From Mycolicibacterium arenosum (GTDB lineage Bacteria; Actinomycetota; Actinomycetes; Mycobacteriales; Mycobacteriaceae): 64,000 bases of DNA. The translations under genes and the position numbers were made by a program. A model generated the notes under the pieces. That model was not told where the DNA came from and searched no databases. It saw only the letters and a list, made by a program, of their open reading frames with translations. The DNA lies in NCBI RefSeq assembly GCF_024320865.1, contig NZ_JANDBD010000015.1, positions 62,001-126,000 on the forward strand, given 5' to 3'. This document shows, piece after piece, positions 33,611 through 42,191 of the stretch (the stretch's first letter is position 1; each line of letters begins with the position of its first letter).

Positions 33611-34318
33611 ATGAGTCTCGTCGCGGGCCGGGGGCCGTTCGGACAGGACCCCTCGGGTTGGTTCGCGCCACCGGTGCCCAATCCGGTGGTGTTCGTCGAG
33701 CCGCACCCTCGTCGCGTCGTCGCGGTCGTCGGCGGAACTCCGGTGATCGACACCGAGCGGGCGCTGCTGGTGCACCGACTCGGCCAACCGCTGGGCTACG
33801 CGTTCCCCGCCGACGAGGTCTCCGGTGTGCCCTACGCCGCCGAACCCGAGGCGCCGGGCTACGTCCGGGTGCCGTGGGACGCGGTGGACGAGTGGTACGA
33901 GGAGGGCAGGCGGCTGGTGCACTACCCGCCGAACCCGTATCACCGGGTCGACTGCAGGCCCACCGGACGACGCCTGCGCGCCACGGTGGCCGGGGCCGTG
34001 CTCGTCGACACCACCGACACCGTGATCGTCTTCGAAACCTCGCTGGAGCCAAGGCTTTACGTGTCATCCGAGCACGTCGAGACCGATCTGCTGCGCCGTT
34101 CTACGACGTCGAGCTACTGCAACTACAAGGGGTACGCGACGTACTGGACGGCGGTCGTCGACGGTATCGAGGTGCAGGACGTGGCGTGGAGCTACGACGA
34201 TCCCATGCCGGAGACGACGCCGATCGCGGGCCACTTCAGCTTCGACGCCGCGCGGTGCGACCTGCTCGCCGAGCTACCGCGGGCCGAGGTGACTCAGCGC
34301 CCCGCCGGCGCGGAGTAA
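33611..34318 (+). CDS. DUF427 domain protein (tandem)
   Basis: A 235-residue protein with two DUF427 units: one at about 20-100 and a better conserved one at about 110-215 with GAVLVDTTDTVIVFETSLEP, YVSSEHV and SSYCNYKGYATYW. DUF427 proteins are small beta-rich proteins of unknown function. The ATG start is divergent from WS/DGAT by 57 nt. The end overlaps the first acyl-CoA dehydrogenase by 25 nt, convergently. Confidence 0.82.
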   Translation: MSLVAGRGPFGQDPSGWFAPPVPNPVVFVEPHPRRVVAVVGGTPVIDTERALLVHRLGQPLGYAFPADEVSGVPYAAEPEAPGYVRVPWDAVDEWYEEGRRLVHYPPNPYHRVDCRPTGRRLRATVAGAVLVDTTDTVIVFETSLEPRLYVSSEHVETDLLRRSTTSSYCNYKGYATYWTAVVDGIEVQDVAWSYDDPMPETTPIAGHFSFDAARCDLLAELPRAEVTQRPAGAE

Positions 34319-35481
34319 GTCGGCTTGCCCAGCCCGAGTTCGTGCTGGGCGATCATGTTGCGGAACACCTCGAGCGTGCCGCCGTAGACGCCGGTCGGAC
34401 CGGCCAGCCGGTACACGTACTCCATCCCGCCGTCGTCGGCCGCGCCCTCACTGCCGACGGGCAGACTGGCCGCGGTACCCAGGATGTCCATCATGTCGGG
34501 GGACACGTCGCGCATGGTCTGGGCGATCGCGACCCGGCCGAACGCCTCCGGGGTGCTCATCGCGGCTTCCATGCGCGCGAAGCCGAGCCCGAAACGCTGC
34601 TTGACCGAATCGTCGTCCAGCAGGCGGTGTCCGGTCTCGCCCTCGGCGCCGATGACGGCGGCGATGTGGTCGGCGGCCTCGGCCATCACGTTGATGTGCT
34701 CGGTCATGACGGCGATCTTCTGCAGGCCGCTGCCGTCGCGTTCGAAGGTGCCGTGCTCCTGGTCGAGCGCTCCCCGCAGCACCGACCAGCCTCCGTTGAC
34801 GTCGCCGATACGATAGCGATCCGGGATCCGCACGTCGCTGTAGTAGGTGATGTTGGTGCGATCCCCGTCGATGGTGCGGATGCCCTGCACCTCCACACCC
34901 GGCGCGTCCATCGGCACCAGGAACATCGTGAGGTTGCGGTGCTTGCGGCCGTCCGGGTCGGTGTTGGTGATGAGGAAGACGTACTGGGCGTTGTGCGCGT
35001 TGGAGGTGAACATCTTGGAGCCGTTGATGATCCAGTGGTCGCCGTCGCGCACGGCCCGCGTCTTGCACGTCGCGATGTCCGAGCCGCCCTCCGGCTCGGT
35101 GTAGCCGAGGCAGAGCCGCAGCCGGCCGGCGAGGGTGCCGGGCAGCACCTCGTCGGCGAGCTCGGGTGAGGCGAACTGCGCAACCGTCTTCGCCACCATG
35201 CTCGTCGTCCCCCAGTGGAACCACGGCGTGTGGGCGCGGCTGATCTCGAGTTCCCAGATCCGCCGCCGGACGGCGCTGAAGCCGCCGTCCTCCTCGGTCC
35301 TCCAATCCGATTCGAGATACCCGGCCTCGCCGAGTGCCAGGTGCACGCCCTCGTCGAAGTTCTCGCCGGACTCCCTGTCGCGCCGGATCACGTCCTCGGT
35401 GACGAGGTCGGCGAGGAACGCGCGCAGCTCCAGTTGGAAGGTCCGGTCCTGGTCGGAGAGGGCCACTCGGGAGAAGTCCAT
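34294..35481 (-). CDS. Acyl-CoA dehydrogenase (first of a pair)
   Basis: A 395-residue acyl-CoA dehydrogenase. The FAD-binding segments LGYTEPEGGSDIATCKTRA and WIINGSKMFTSNAH are intact, and the C-terminal region GPTGVYGGTLEVFRNMIAQ is normal. ATG at 35481, one base after the stop of the partner ACAD. In mycobacteria such adjacent pairs often form alpha2-beta2 heterotetramers that act on bulky or ring-bearing acyl-CoAs. It belongs to the catabolic island and is in the operon led by motif A. The substrate is unknown. Confidence 0.92.
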   Translation of the reverse strand: MDFSRVALSDQDRTFQLELRAFLADLVTEDVIRRDRESGENFDEGVHLALGEAGYLESDWRTEEDGGFSAVRRRIWELEISRAHTPWFHWGTTSMVAKTVAQFASPELADEVLPGTLAGRLRLCLGYTEPEGGSDIATCKTRAVRDGDHWIINGSKMFTSNAHNAQYVFLITNTDPDGRKHRNLTMFLVPMDAPGVEVQGIRTIDGDRTNITYYSDVRIPDRYRIGDVNGGWSVLRGALDQEHGTFERDGSGLQKIAVMTEHINVMAEAADHIAAVIGAEGETGHRLLDDDSVKQRFGLGFARMEAAMSTPEAFGRVAIAQTMRDVSPDMMDILGTAASLPVGSEGAADDGGMEYVYRLAGPTGVYGGTLEVFRNMIAQHELGLGKPTYSAPAGR

Positions 35482-35482
35482 G

Positions 35483-36523
35483 TCAGACACCCGCTTCCCG
35501 TGCGCTGACGAGGTCGGTGACGCGCTTGGCGCTGGCGGCGGGATCGCCACCGGCGAGCGCCCAGCCCCTGGCACGCAGCGCGTAGGCCGACGACGCCGCT
35601 TCCGCGGAGACGCCGAGACCGCCCTGCACGTGCATCGCGGCGGTCGCCGCGCGCGGCGCCTCGTACGCGGCGAAGGCGAAGGCGGCGTCGGCGAGCTCGG
35701 GCCGCTCGTCGGGTTCGTTGTCGAGGAACCACGCGGCGCGCCGCGCCAGGTTGCGCGCGCCCTGCACCGTGATCGCCACGTCCGCCAGAGCGTGCGAGAT
35801 GCCCTGCAGCGTCGAGATCGGCACTCCGAGGGTGTAGCGGGTCTTCGCGAACTCGGCGGCCTGCGTCAGCGTCAACTCCAGCAGGCCGGCGAGTGCGGCG
35901 GCCATCATGACCCGCCATTCCTGAAGTGCCCTTTGGTAGCTCGCGATCGCGTCGGCTCCGCTGGCGAGTACGACACGATGGTCCGCGTCGCCGGGCCGTA
36001 CCCAGGCCATCGGCAGCCGGCCGATGTTGTCGACCTTCGGCGGGTGGGTGTCGAAGGACAGTCGCACGACGTCGTCGCCGTCGCGGATCACGATGTCGTC
36101 GGCGATCGAGGCCGACGGGATGAGCCGTCGTTCACCGCGAACGCCGAAGCTCGGGTCGAGGCAGGCGACGCGCTCGCCGGGGACGGATGCCGACGCGTCG
36201 GCGCCGAGCCGCTCCATCAGCCGGATGGTGCACACGTGATCGATCCACGGGACAGGGGCGATGGCACGGCCCACCTCCTCGGCGACCAGGGTCAGGTCGA
36301 CCAGGGTGGCCCCGTCACCGCCTGCCGACTCGGAGACGGCCATCGTCGTCGCACCCATTGCGCACAGTCGCTCCCAGAGGCTCTTGTCGTATCCGGAACC
36401 CTCAGCGGCCCATACGGTTTCGATGCCGCAGTAGGTCTTGAAGAACTGCCGGTACGCGGACTGCAGGTCGACGTGGTCCTCCGTCAAGCTGTAGTCCAGC
36501 CTGCGCAGCTCGAATCGGTCCAT
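35483..36523 (-). CDS. Acyl-CoA dehydrogenase (second of a pair)
   Basis: A 346-residue shorter ACAD. The N-terminal helical domain, a reduced middle domain and a C-terminal helical domain are present, with MHVQGGLGVSAEA at the usual FAD-pyrophosphate turn, which departs from the common HGGxGFTWE. Short ACAD subunits like this usually pair with a full-length one. The ATG lies exactly 10 nt from regulatory motif A, giving an essentially leaderless message. It precedes the other ACAD with a 1-nt gap. Confidence 0.9.
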   Translation of the reverse strand: MDRFELRRLDYSLTEDHVDLQSAYRQFFKTYCGIETVWAAEGSGYDKSLWERLCAMGATTMAVSESAGGDGATLVDLTLVAEEVGRAIAPVPWIDHVCTIRLMERLGADASASVPGERVACLDPSFGVRGERRLIPSASIADDIVIRDGDDVVRLSFDTHPPKVDNIGRLPMAWVRPGDADHRVVLASGADAIASYQRALQEWRVMMAAALAGLLELTLTQAAEFAKTRYTLGVPISTLQGISHALADVAITVQGARNLARRAAWFLDNEPDERPELADAAFAFAAYEAPRAATAAMHVQGGLGVSAEAASSAYALRARGWALAGGDPAASAKRVTDLVSAREAGV

Positions 36524-36533
36524 TCTGCGAGAG

Positions 36534-36559
36534 TGACATTAGCGTCTGAATTTGTAAAG
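36534..36559. promoter_or_regulatory. Shared 26-bp catabolic-island motif, copy A
   Basis: TGACAT-N11-TTTGTAAAG, 10 nt upstream of the ACAD-pair ATG. It also lies 22 nt after the SnoaL stop, so the ACAD operon has its own promoter. The reverse strand has TAATGT, a possible -10, 12 nt before the ATG. Confidence 0.7.
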
Positions 36560-36581
36560 TGGGCCGGACAGCCGCACCTCG

Positions 36582-37076
36582 CTAACCCGCCAACCGCCGT
36601 GCGAGCGCACCCGTCGTCCGCTTGATCCGGTCCGAGATGTAGACCGACACCAGTACGTTGAACACGTCCTCACGCAGACGAGTCAGCGTGGAACTCTGGA
36701 ACTTCCACTCGCCGTCGAGCTTGACGTAGGTTTCGTGGTAGTGGCCGTAGCCGCGCAGGTTCACCCCCGGCAGTAGCCGCACCACGTCCTCCAGGGCCCA
36801 GATCCCGCGCGCGGTGGTATCCGACGTCACCTCGATCTCCGGGGCGTGTACCTGGTGGGCGGTCACCTGCGAGCGCTTCTCCAACGCCTTGCGGGTGAAG
36901 GCCACGAAGCCGTCCGCGCCCTCGATGACCTTGCCGCCCGCCGGGGAGGTGTCGCTGAGGAAGTCGTCGGCGAAGAGTCCACGCCACGCCTCCCAGTCCT
37001 TCGTGTCGAGCAAGCGGCAGTACCTCGCCTTGAGTTGCTTGATGGCTTCGATCTCGACGAGGGCGGCGGCGTCCAT
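36582..37076 (-). CDS. SnoaL/NTF2-like protein 1
   Basis: A 164-residue NTF2-like fold. It has the starting helix (IEAIKQLKARYCRLLDTKDWEAWRGLFADDF), conserved positions of the SnoaL group and a final beta-sheet; members include aromatic-ring-handling dehydratases, isomerases and cyclases. The catalytic residues cannot be assigned. The start ATG is 10 nt from motif B, which it shares with the divergent SRPBCC gene. Being separate from the ACAD operon it is a monocistronic member of the island regulon. Confidence 0.82.
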   Translation of the reverse strand: MDAAALVEIEAIKQLKARYCRLLDTKDWEAWRGLFADDFLSDTSPAGGKVIEGADGFVAFTRKALEKRSQVTAHQVHAPEIEVTSDTTARGIWALEDVVRLLPGVNLRGYGHYHETYVKLDGEWKFQSSTLTRLREDVFNVLVSVYISDRIKRTTGALARRLAG

Positions 37077-37086
37077 CCACCGAGCG

Positions 37087-37112
37087 TGACACTATCGCGT
37101 TAATCTGTAAAG
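37087..37112. promoter_or_regulatory. Shared 26-bp motif, copy B, between two divergent start codons
   Basis: TGACAC-N11-TCTGTAAAG. It is 10 nt from the left-facing SnoaL ATG and 8 nt from the right-facing SRPBCC ATG, so the motif and the two short flanks fill the whole 44-nt gap. Both messages must be leaderless or nearly so. Confidence 0.75.
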
Positions 37113-37120
37113 CTGTTCGC

Positions 37121-37594
37121 ATGGGAGTAGTGACCACCAGTTCCGAGACCGCCTTCACCCAGTCCGCCGAGGAGGTCTACGACTTCGTCACCAACCCCGC
37201 CAACTGGGTCAAGACCTATCCCGGCAGTGCGCACATCGGCGGGCTGCCCGAGGACCTGCCCCTCAAGGTCGGCGACACCTGGACCGAGGCCGGCCCGGCG
37301 GGCGATCGCATCTTCACATGGCATCTGGCCATCGCCATGCGGCCCAGGATGTTCGTGTTCAACTCGGTGGGCAGGCTGGGTCACGACAGCGAGGGCAACG
37401 GCGGGATGGAGGGGCGAATGACCATCCAGTACCAGTTCACCCGGCCCGGCGCGGACGTCACGCTCTTCACTCGCACGATGACCATCGAGGCCTACAAGGG
37501 AACGCCCATGCCCGACAAGTTCTTTCAGATCGTCAACCCGGCGAACATCGACGCCTACCACGCCGCCGTGGCGCGCGAGCTGGCCGCGAGCTAG
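37121..37594 (+). CDS. SRPBCC/START-like protein
   Basis: A 157-residue helix-grip protein (Bet v1/START-like). It begins SETAFTQSAEEVYDFVTNPANW and has GDTWTEAGPAGDRIFTWHL and MPDKFFQIVNPANIDAYHAAVARE, the closing helix. It should bind a hydrophobic small molecule; some relatives act as cyclases or carriers. It is the only right-facing gene in the first part of the island and is driven by motif B. Its stop overlaps the convergent hydrolase stop (CTAG). Confidence 0.85.
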   Translation: MGVVTTSSETAFTQSAEEVYDFVTNPANWVKTYPGSAHIGGLPEDLPLKVGDTWTEAGPAGDRIFTWHLAIAMRPRMFVFNSVGRLGHDSEGNGGMEGRMTIQYQFTRPGADVTLFTRTMTIEAYKGTPMPDKFFQIVNPANIDAYHAAVARELAAS

Positions 37595-38478
37595 CCGCGC
37601 AGCGCCCGGCGCAACGCCTCCGCCTGCATTGCGAACACCCGCTGACTGACCTGCCAGTCGGGTAGTAGCGAATCGAAGCCGTGGCAGGTACCGGGCACCA
37701 CGTAGAGCTCCGTTGCGACGCCGGCCCGCAGCAGACGTGCCGCGTACTCGATCGCCTCATCGCGCAGGGGATCCAACTCCGAGCACGTGATGAACGTCGC
37801 GGGCACGCCGCTCAACTCCTCGGTACGCGCCGGAACGGCTTCTGCGGGAACGGCCTCACCGGAGAGGTGCTTCCACATGAGGGTGCTCGCCTCACCGTCG
37901 AATCCCGGGGTGGTGAGGAACTCCCGCTTCGACGGCGTCGGCCGATCGTCCAGCACCGGTTGGTGCAGCAACTGGAACACCACGTCCTCGTGCCGCTGAG
38001 CCAGCAGCGCCGCCACGGCGCCTCCGGCACTGTTGCCCGCAAGGGCGATCCGCTCCGACCCGAACTCGGATGCGACCCAGCGCAGGGCCCGCTCGGCGTC
38101 GTGCAGGCCCGCCGGAAACGGGTGCTCGGGCGCCAATCGGTAATCGACCGACACCACGGTGCACTCCGCCCGTGTCGCGAACTCGACGCACTGGCGGTGA
38201 TCGATGTCGAGATTGCCGAGGACGAACGCGCCCGCATGGCAGTAGAGGACGACCCCGACGGCGTCGGGCGCGCGGTAGACGCGGACGGGAACGGCGTCGT
38301 CGACGGTGGCCTCGGCGATGTGGAGTGCACCGGCGTCGAGCGCCGTCGCCGCCTCCCGCCGGCGCACGTTGATCGCCTCACGCACCGCGCCGATCAGCTC
38401 CCGCGACAGGTCCGTTCGCGCCTCCGCGAACGGGTGCAGTGCGGGGGCGAGCCGCTCAGTGGGCGACGGCGCGGCCAT
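37591..38478 (-). CDS. Alpha/beta hydrolase (hormone-sensitive-lipase-like)
   Basis: A 295-residue esterase of the HSL (family IV) type. The oxyanion motif is CHAGAF rather than HGGG, the nucleophile is in LAGNSAGGAVAAL, the acid in CSELDPLRDEA and the histidine in GTCHGFD. It hydrolyses short to medium esters or a lactone. It is the last gene of the motif-C operon and starts by a 1-nt overlap with the SDR stop. Confidence 0.88.
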   Translation of the reverse strand: MAAPSPTERLAPALHPFAEARTDLSRELIGAVREAINVRRREAATALDAGALHIAEATVDDAVPVRVYRAPDAVGVVLYCHAGAFVLGNLDIDHRQCVEFATRAECTVVSVDYRLAPEHPFPAGLHDAERALRWVASEFGSERIALAGNSAGGAVAALLAQRHEDVVFQLLHQPVLDDRPTPSKREFLTTPGFDGEASTLMWKHLSGEAVPAEAVPARTEELSGVPATFITCSELDPLRDEAIEYAARLLRAGVATELYVVPGTCHGFDSLLPDWQVSQRVFAMQAEALRRALRG

Positions 38479-39203
38479 CAGCCGATCTGCAGGCTCTGCC
38501 CGCCATCGACGACGAGCTCCGATCCGGTGATGAACGACGCCTGATCCGACAGCAGGAACGCGACGGCGTCGGCGATCTCAGCGGGCTTGCCGAGGCGGCC
38601 GCTGACTGAGGTCTCGACGAGCCTGCGCTGCGTCGCGGGATCCAGCATCGGCGTCTCGACGGGGCCCGGGAACACCGCGTTCACCCGGATCCCCTGCGTC
38701 GCGAGCTCGGCGGCGGCCACCTGGGTCAGCCCGCGCAGCGCCCACTTCGACGAGCCGTAGGCCGCGTGGTTGGGGAAGGCGCGAACCGCCCCGGTGCTGC
38801 ACGTGTTGACGACGGCCGCCCCCTCGGCGGCGCGCAGCTGCTCCAGTGCCGCGCGGATACCGAGGAACGGGCCCAGGCAGTTGACGCGCCAGCTGCCCTC
38901 GAAGCCCTCCGGCGTCTCGTCGGCGAGGGCGGCCCGATGCAGCACCCCGGCGTTGTTGACCAGTGAGGTCAGCGCGCCGAAGCGGTCGACCGTACTCGCG
39001 ACCGCAGCCTGCCACGCCAGCTCCGAGGTGACGTCCAGTGGTACCGCGATGACGTCATCGCCGAACTCCTCGACCGATGCGGACAACTCGTCGGCCAACA
39101 GGTCACAGGCGGCGACCCGCACGCCGTCGGCGTGCAGACGCCGCACGATCGCCGCGCCCTGTCCGCGTGCGGCGCCGGTCACGAGCGCGATGCGCTGGCT
39201 CAT
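38478..39203 (-). CDS. Short-chain dehydrogenase/reductase of the catabolic island
   Basis: A 241-residue SDR: VTGAARGQGAAIVR (cofactor loop), NNAGVLH, Ser/Tyr-Lys in STGAV...YGSSKWALRG, and SFITGSELVVDGG at the C-terminus. CDL after the second strand favours NAD. It overlaps the aldolase stop by 1 nt. In an alcohol-oxidation pathway it may oxidise a secondary alcohol to a ketone. Confidence 0.9.
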   Translation of the reverse strand: MSQRIALVTGAARGQGAAIVRRLHADGVRVAACDLLADELSASVEEFGDDVIAVPLDVTSELAWQAAVASTVDRFGALTSLVNNAGVLHRAALADETPEGFEGSWRVNCLGPFLGIRAALEQLRAAEGAAVVNTCSTGAVRAFPNHAAYGSSKWALRGLTQVAAAELATQGIRVNAVFPGPVETPMLDPATQRRLVETSVSGRLGKPAEIADAVAFLLSDQASFITGSELVVDGGQSLQIG

Positions 39204-39985
39204 CAGCCGTACCCTCCGGGAGTCGACGCGCTCGGACCGTCTCCGGAGGCCTCGCGCAGGTGCTCGGTCGCACCGCGGCGCAGGGCCTGGGATTCCGAGG
39301 CGAGAGTGATCATCCGGAACCCCTTGGCCACCGCGGCTTTTCCGATCCGTCCGTCGCCGGCGTGAATGCCGGAGAGCAGACCGGCGGCCTCGGCAGCCGC
39401 GCGCACGCGCCCCATCGCGTCCACTACGGTCGGCTCGGTCCACGCCTGCGCCAACCCGTAGCCCAGGGAGATCGCGAGATCGGCAGGGCCGACGTACAAC
39501 CCGGTCAGGCCCGGCACCGCGGCGATGTCCTCGACCGCGCCGAGGCCCTGTGCGGTCTCGATCATCGCGAACACGCTCACCCGCGCTTCGAGCTCGCTCG
39601 GGTCGTGACCGAGGCCGGCGCGCAGCGGGCCGAAACTGCGCACGCCCGAAGGTGCGTACCGCGTCGCCGCAACAGCGGCACGGGCCTGGTCCGGGGATTC
39701 GACCATCGCGATCACGACGCCGTCGGCGCCTGCGTCGAGCACCCGGCCGATGGGCGCCGCGTCGGCGTTCGGCAGGCGCACGACCGTGGCGATCGGGAGG
39801 TGCTCGAGTCTGCGAATCAGCTGTGCTGCACCGGCATCCGACAGATAGCCGTGCTGGACGTCGAAGCCGACGTAGCCGTAGCCGGCTCGGGCGAACTCCT
39901 CCGGCCCGATGTCGGTCGGTCCGACGACCCACCCGCCGAACACCGGACCGGGCCGAGCGAACAGTTCCTGCAACCTGCTGGGCAT
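39203..39985 (-). CDS. HpcH/HpaI-family aldolase
   Basis: A 260-residue class II pyruvate-type aldolase with a TIM barrel. The metal and active-site features FDVQHGYLSD, ATRYAPSGVRSFGP, FAMIETAQGLGAVEDIA and GLYVGPADLAISLG are present; the usual D-x-E-H is V-Q-H. These enzymes cleave 4-hydroxy-2-oxo-acids or related beta-hydroxyacyl substrates. ATG overlaps the ADH stop by 1 nt. In this operon it may carry out a retro-aldol step after ring or chain cleavage. Confidence 0.9.
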   Translation of the reverse strand: MPSRLQELFARPGPVFGGWVVGPTDIGPEEFARAGYGYVGFDVQHGYLSDAGAAQLIRRLEHLPIATVVRLPNADAAPIGRVLDAGADGVVIAMVESPDQARAAVAATRYAPSGVRSFGPLRAGLGHDPSELEARVSVFAMIETAQGLGAVEDIAAVPGLTGLYVGPADLAISLGYGLAQAWTEPTVVDAMGRVRAAAEAAGLLSGIHAGDGRIGKAAVAKGFRMITLASESQALRRGATEHLREASGDGPSASTPGGYG

Positions 39986-40950
39986 CAGGGCACCAGCGCG
40001 ATCTTCACGCGGTCCGGTGTCGGACGGCACGCCAGTTCGAACGCCTGCTGCACCTCGGTCACCGCGAACGTGTGGGTGACGTAGGCCGGCAGCAGGTCGG
40101 GATGTGCCGCGGCGAAGTCGCGGGCGGCGGCCAACACGCGGCGCCGCTCGAGCGTAACGCCGGATTTCAGGGTCAGGTTGTTGCGCAGCATGATCCGCAT
40201 GCTGATCGGATAGCAGTCGTCGTCGGGGACGCCGAAGTAGAAGACGGTGCCGCCGAACGCCGTCGCCTCGATCGCGTGGCCGAGGGTCGCGACCTGGTGT
40301 CCCACCGCCTCGATGACGATGTCGGGGCGGTCGTCGGGCAGGTGGCGGACCCAGCGATCGCTGGTGGCGAGCACGGCGGTGTCGACGCCGAACGCGCCCG
40401 CCACCGCGGTGCGGTCGACGGGATCGACACCGGTCACGTGTGCGGCACCGAAGGCCTTCGCCACGTAGGAGAACAACAGCCCGATCGAGCCCTGGCCGAT
40501 GACGGCGACGTGCTTGCCCGCGAGGTCGCCGAGCTGTTCGATCGCGTAGAGCACGCATGCGAGCGGTTGCAGCGCGACGGCGTGTGCCGCGGACAGGGCC
40601 GGGTCGTAGGCGGCCAGCCCGGCACCGTCGGCGACGACGCGCTCCATCAACCCGTCGAACCCGGACGCCCATCCGACCACGCGGTCGCCGACCCGATGGT
40701 CGGGGTGCGCACTCGCCAGCACCTCACCGGCGACCTCGTGGATGGGGAACCCGGCCATGTCGGCTGCGCTGCAACCGGTGTCGCCGGGCAGCCTGCCCTG
40801 GGTACCGCGGAATCCGGGGAGGTCACTGCCGCATACCCCCGCGGCGAGGAACCGCAGGAGCACGTGGCCGTCGGAGAGCGCCTCGGGTGAGGGCTCGGGA
40901 ACGTCCTGCTGCGCGAACGTGTACGGGGCGGTGAGCCGGTAGGACCACAC
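39985..40950 (-). CDS. Zinc-type medium-chain alcohol dehydrogenase
   Basis: A 321-residue MDR. It has the catalytic zinc Cys in AGVCGSDLPG and His-Glu in FPIHEVAGEV, and the nucleotide-binding turn VIGQGSIGLL. The lobe holding the four structural-zinc cysteines is absent. VDPVDR after strand 2 favours NAD. GTG at 40950, 2 nt after the P450 stop. It likely oxidises the alcohol made by the P450. Confidence 0.9.
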   Translation of the reverse strand: MWSYRLTAPYTFAQQDVPEPSPEALSDGHVLLRFLAAGVCGSDLPGFRGTQGRLPGDTGCSAADMAGFPIHEVAGEVLASAHPDHRVGDRVVGWASGFDGLMERVVADGAGLAAYDPALSAAHAVALQPLACVLYAIEQLGDLAGKHVAVIGQGSIGLLFSYVAKAFGAAHVTGVDPVDRTAVAGAFGVDTAVLATSDRWVRHLPDDRPDIVIEAVGHQVATLGHAIEATAFGGTVFYFGVPDDDCYPISMRIMLRNNLTLKSGVTLERRRVLAAARDFAAAHPDLLPAYVTHTFAVTEVQQAFELACRPTPDRVKIALVP

Positions 40951-40952
40951 GG

Positions 40953-42191
40953 TCAGACCTCCACGGGTATCGAACTCCAGCCCCACTGGAAGCTGGACGG
41001 CGGCCGCTCCGCGGCGGCCGGGTCCACCTGGAAGTCGGGCACCCGCTTGAGCCATTCGGTGACCATGATCGTGATCTCCAGTCGCGCCAGGTGCACCCCG
41101 AGGCAGAAGTGCTGCCCGCGACCGAACGCCAGCAGACGCTCGATGGGCCGGTTCCACACGAAGGCATCCGGATCGTCGTACTCGCGGCCGTCGCGGCCCG
41201 CCGATCCCAGCAGCGTGATGAGGCGCTGGCCGGGCTGCATCGTCGTGTCGTGAATCGTGAACGGCCTGCGCACGGTTCGCGCGAACCACTGCGCCGGGGC
41301 ACAGAACCGGATCATCTCCTCGCGTGCCACCGACACGTTCGCGTCGAGGTCGGCACGCACCGCCGCCAGTTGGTCGCGATGGCGGTGCAGTTCCCACAGT
41401 CCGTGCGCGACGATCTTCGGCACCGTCTCGGTTCCCCCGATGAAGACACCGAGCATCTGCACCGCGGCTTCGACATCGGACAACCCGGACCCGTCCGGCA
41501 GCCGGTAGTTCAGCAGTCCGTCGACGATCGCGACGGGATCGCCGGTCCCGGCGCGCCGACGTTCGACTACGGGCCGCAGGTAATCGAGGTAGCCGGGTCG
41601 CGCGTTGGCCACCTCCACCCCGCTGCCGGGCTGGGCCTGGCTGCCCGCGTTGACGGCGGCCAACACGTCGGCCGCGAGTTCGGTTGGCAGACCGCATAAC
41701 TCGCAGACGATGGTCGCGGCGACGATGCCGCCGTAGTCCTGGGTGAGGTCGAACCGACCGCGGGGCAGCAGTTCGTCGAGGCGCTCGTTGGCCAGCCTCC
41801 TGATGCGGTCGGTCAGGGAGGTCACCGGCTTGGGCCGTAGCGGACCGGAGGTACAGCGCCGAACGTCCTCGTACAGCGGCGAATCGAAGTTCGCGTGGAA
41901 CGGCATGGGGTGCAGGGGCGGATCGGACACCGGCCCGGTGTTGTGCACGCCGAGTACCGCCGACGACGGCAGCGTCCCCTCCGAGGCGACGAAGGTGCCG
42001 TCGTTGCGCGCCAACACGTCCCAGATGTCGGCGAACCGCGACAGCGCGTAGACGTCCCACTTCGGCACGTAGTACACGGGGTGTTCGTCGCGCAGGACGC
42101 GGTAGTACGACAGCGGATCCGCCATCACAGCCGGATCGAAGGGATCGTACGAGAAGTCCTGAATGACTGGGCTGTTCATATTCGATGTCAC
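40953..42191 (-). CDS. Cytochrome P450
   Basis: A soluble bacterial P450 of 412 residues. I-helix GVFIGGTETVPK has the acid-threonine pair, the K-helix ExxR is in REEMIRFCAP, and the heme loop FGRGQHFCLG holds Cys363. The start is set at GTG 42191, which overlaps the upstream stop by 4 nt (GTGA); ATG 42179 is an alternative. No ferredoxin or ferredoxin reductase gene is in the island, so redox partners must come from elsewhere. It probably hydroxylates the island's hydrophobic substrate, but the CYP family cannot be assigned from sequence alone. Confidence 0.94.
   Translation of the reverse strand: MTSNMNSPVIQDFSYDPFDPAVMADPLSYYRVLRDEHPVYYVPKWDVYALSRFADIWDVLARNDGTFVASEGTLPSSAVLGVHNTGPVSDPPLHPMPFHANFDSPLYEDVRRCTSGPLRPKPVTSLTDRIRRLANERLDELLPRGRFDLTQDYGGIVAATIVCELCGLPTELAADVLAAVNAGSQAQPGSGVEVANARPGYLDYLRPVVERRRAGTGDPVAIVDGLLNYRLPDGSGLSDVEAAVQMLGVFIGGTETVPKIVAHGLWELHRHRDQLAAVRADLDANVSVAREEMIRFCAPAQWFARTVRRPFTIHDTTMQPGQRLITLLGSAGRDGREYDDPDAFVWNRPIERLLAFGRGQHFCLGVHLARLEITIMVTEWLKRVPDFQVDPAAAERPPSSFQWGWSSIPVEV

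Noticed and set aside
38478..39932. SDR gene extended upstream to 39932
   Set aside because: The added N-terminus is Arg/Gly-rich shadow of the aldolase; the ATG at 39203 with a 1-nt overlap matches the operon pattern.
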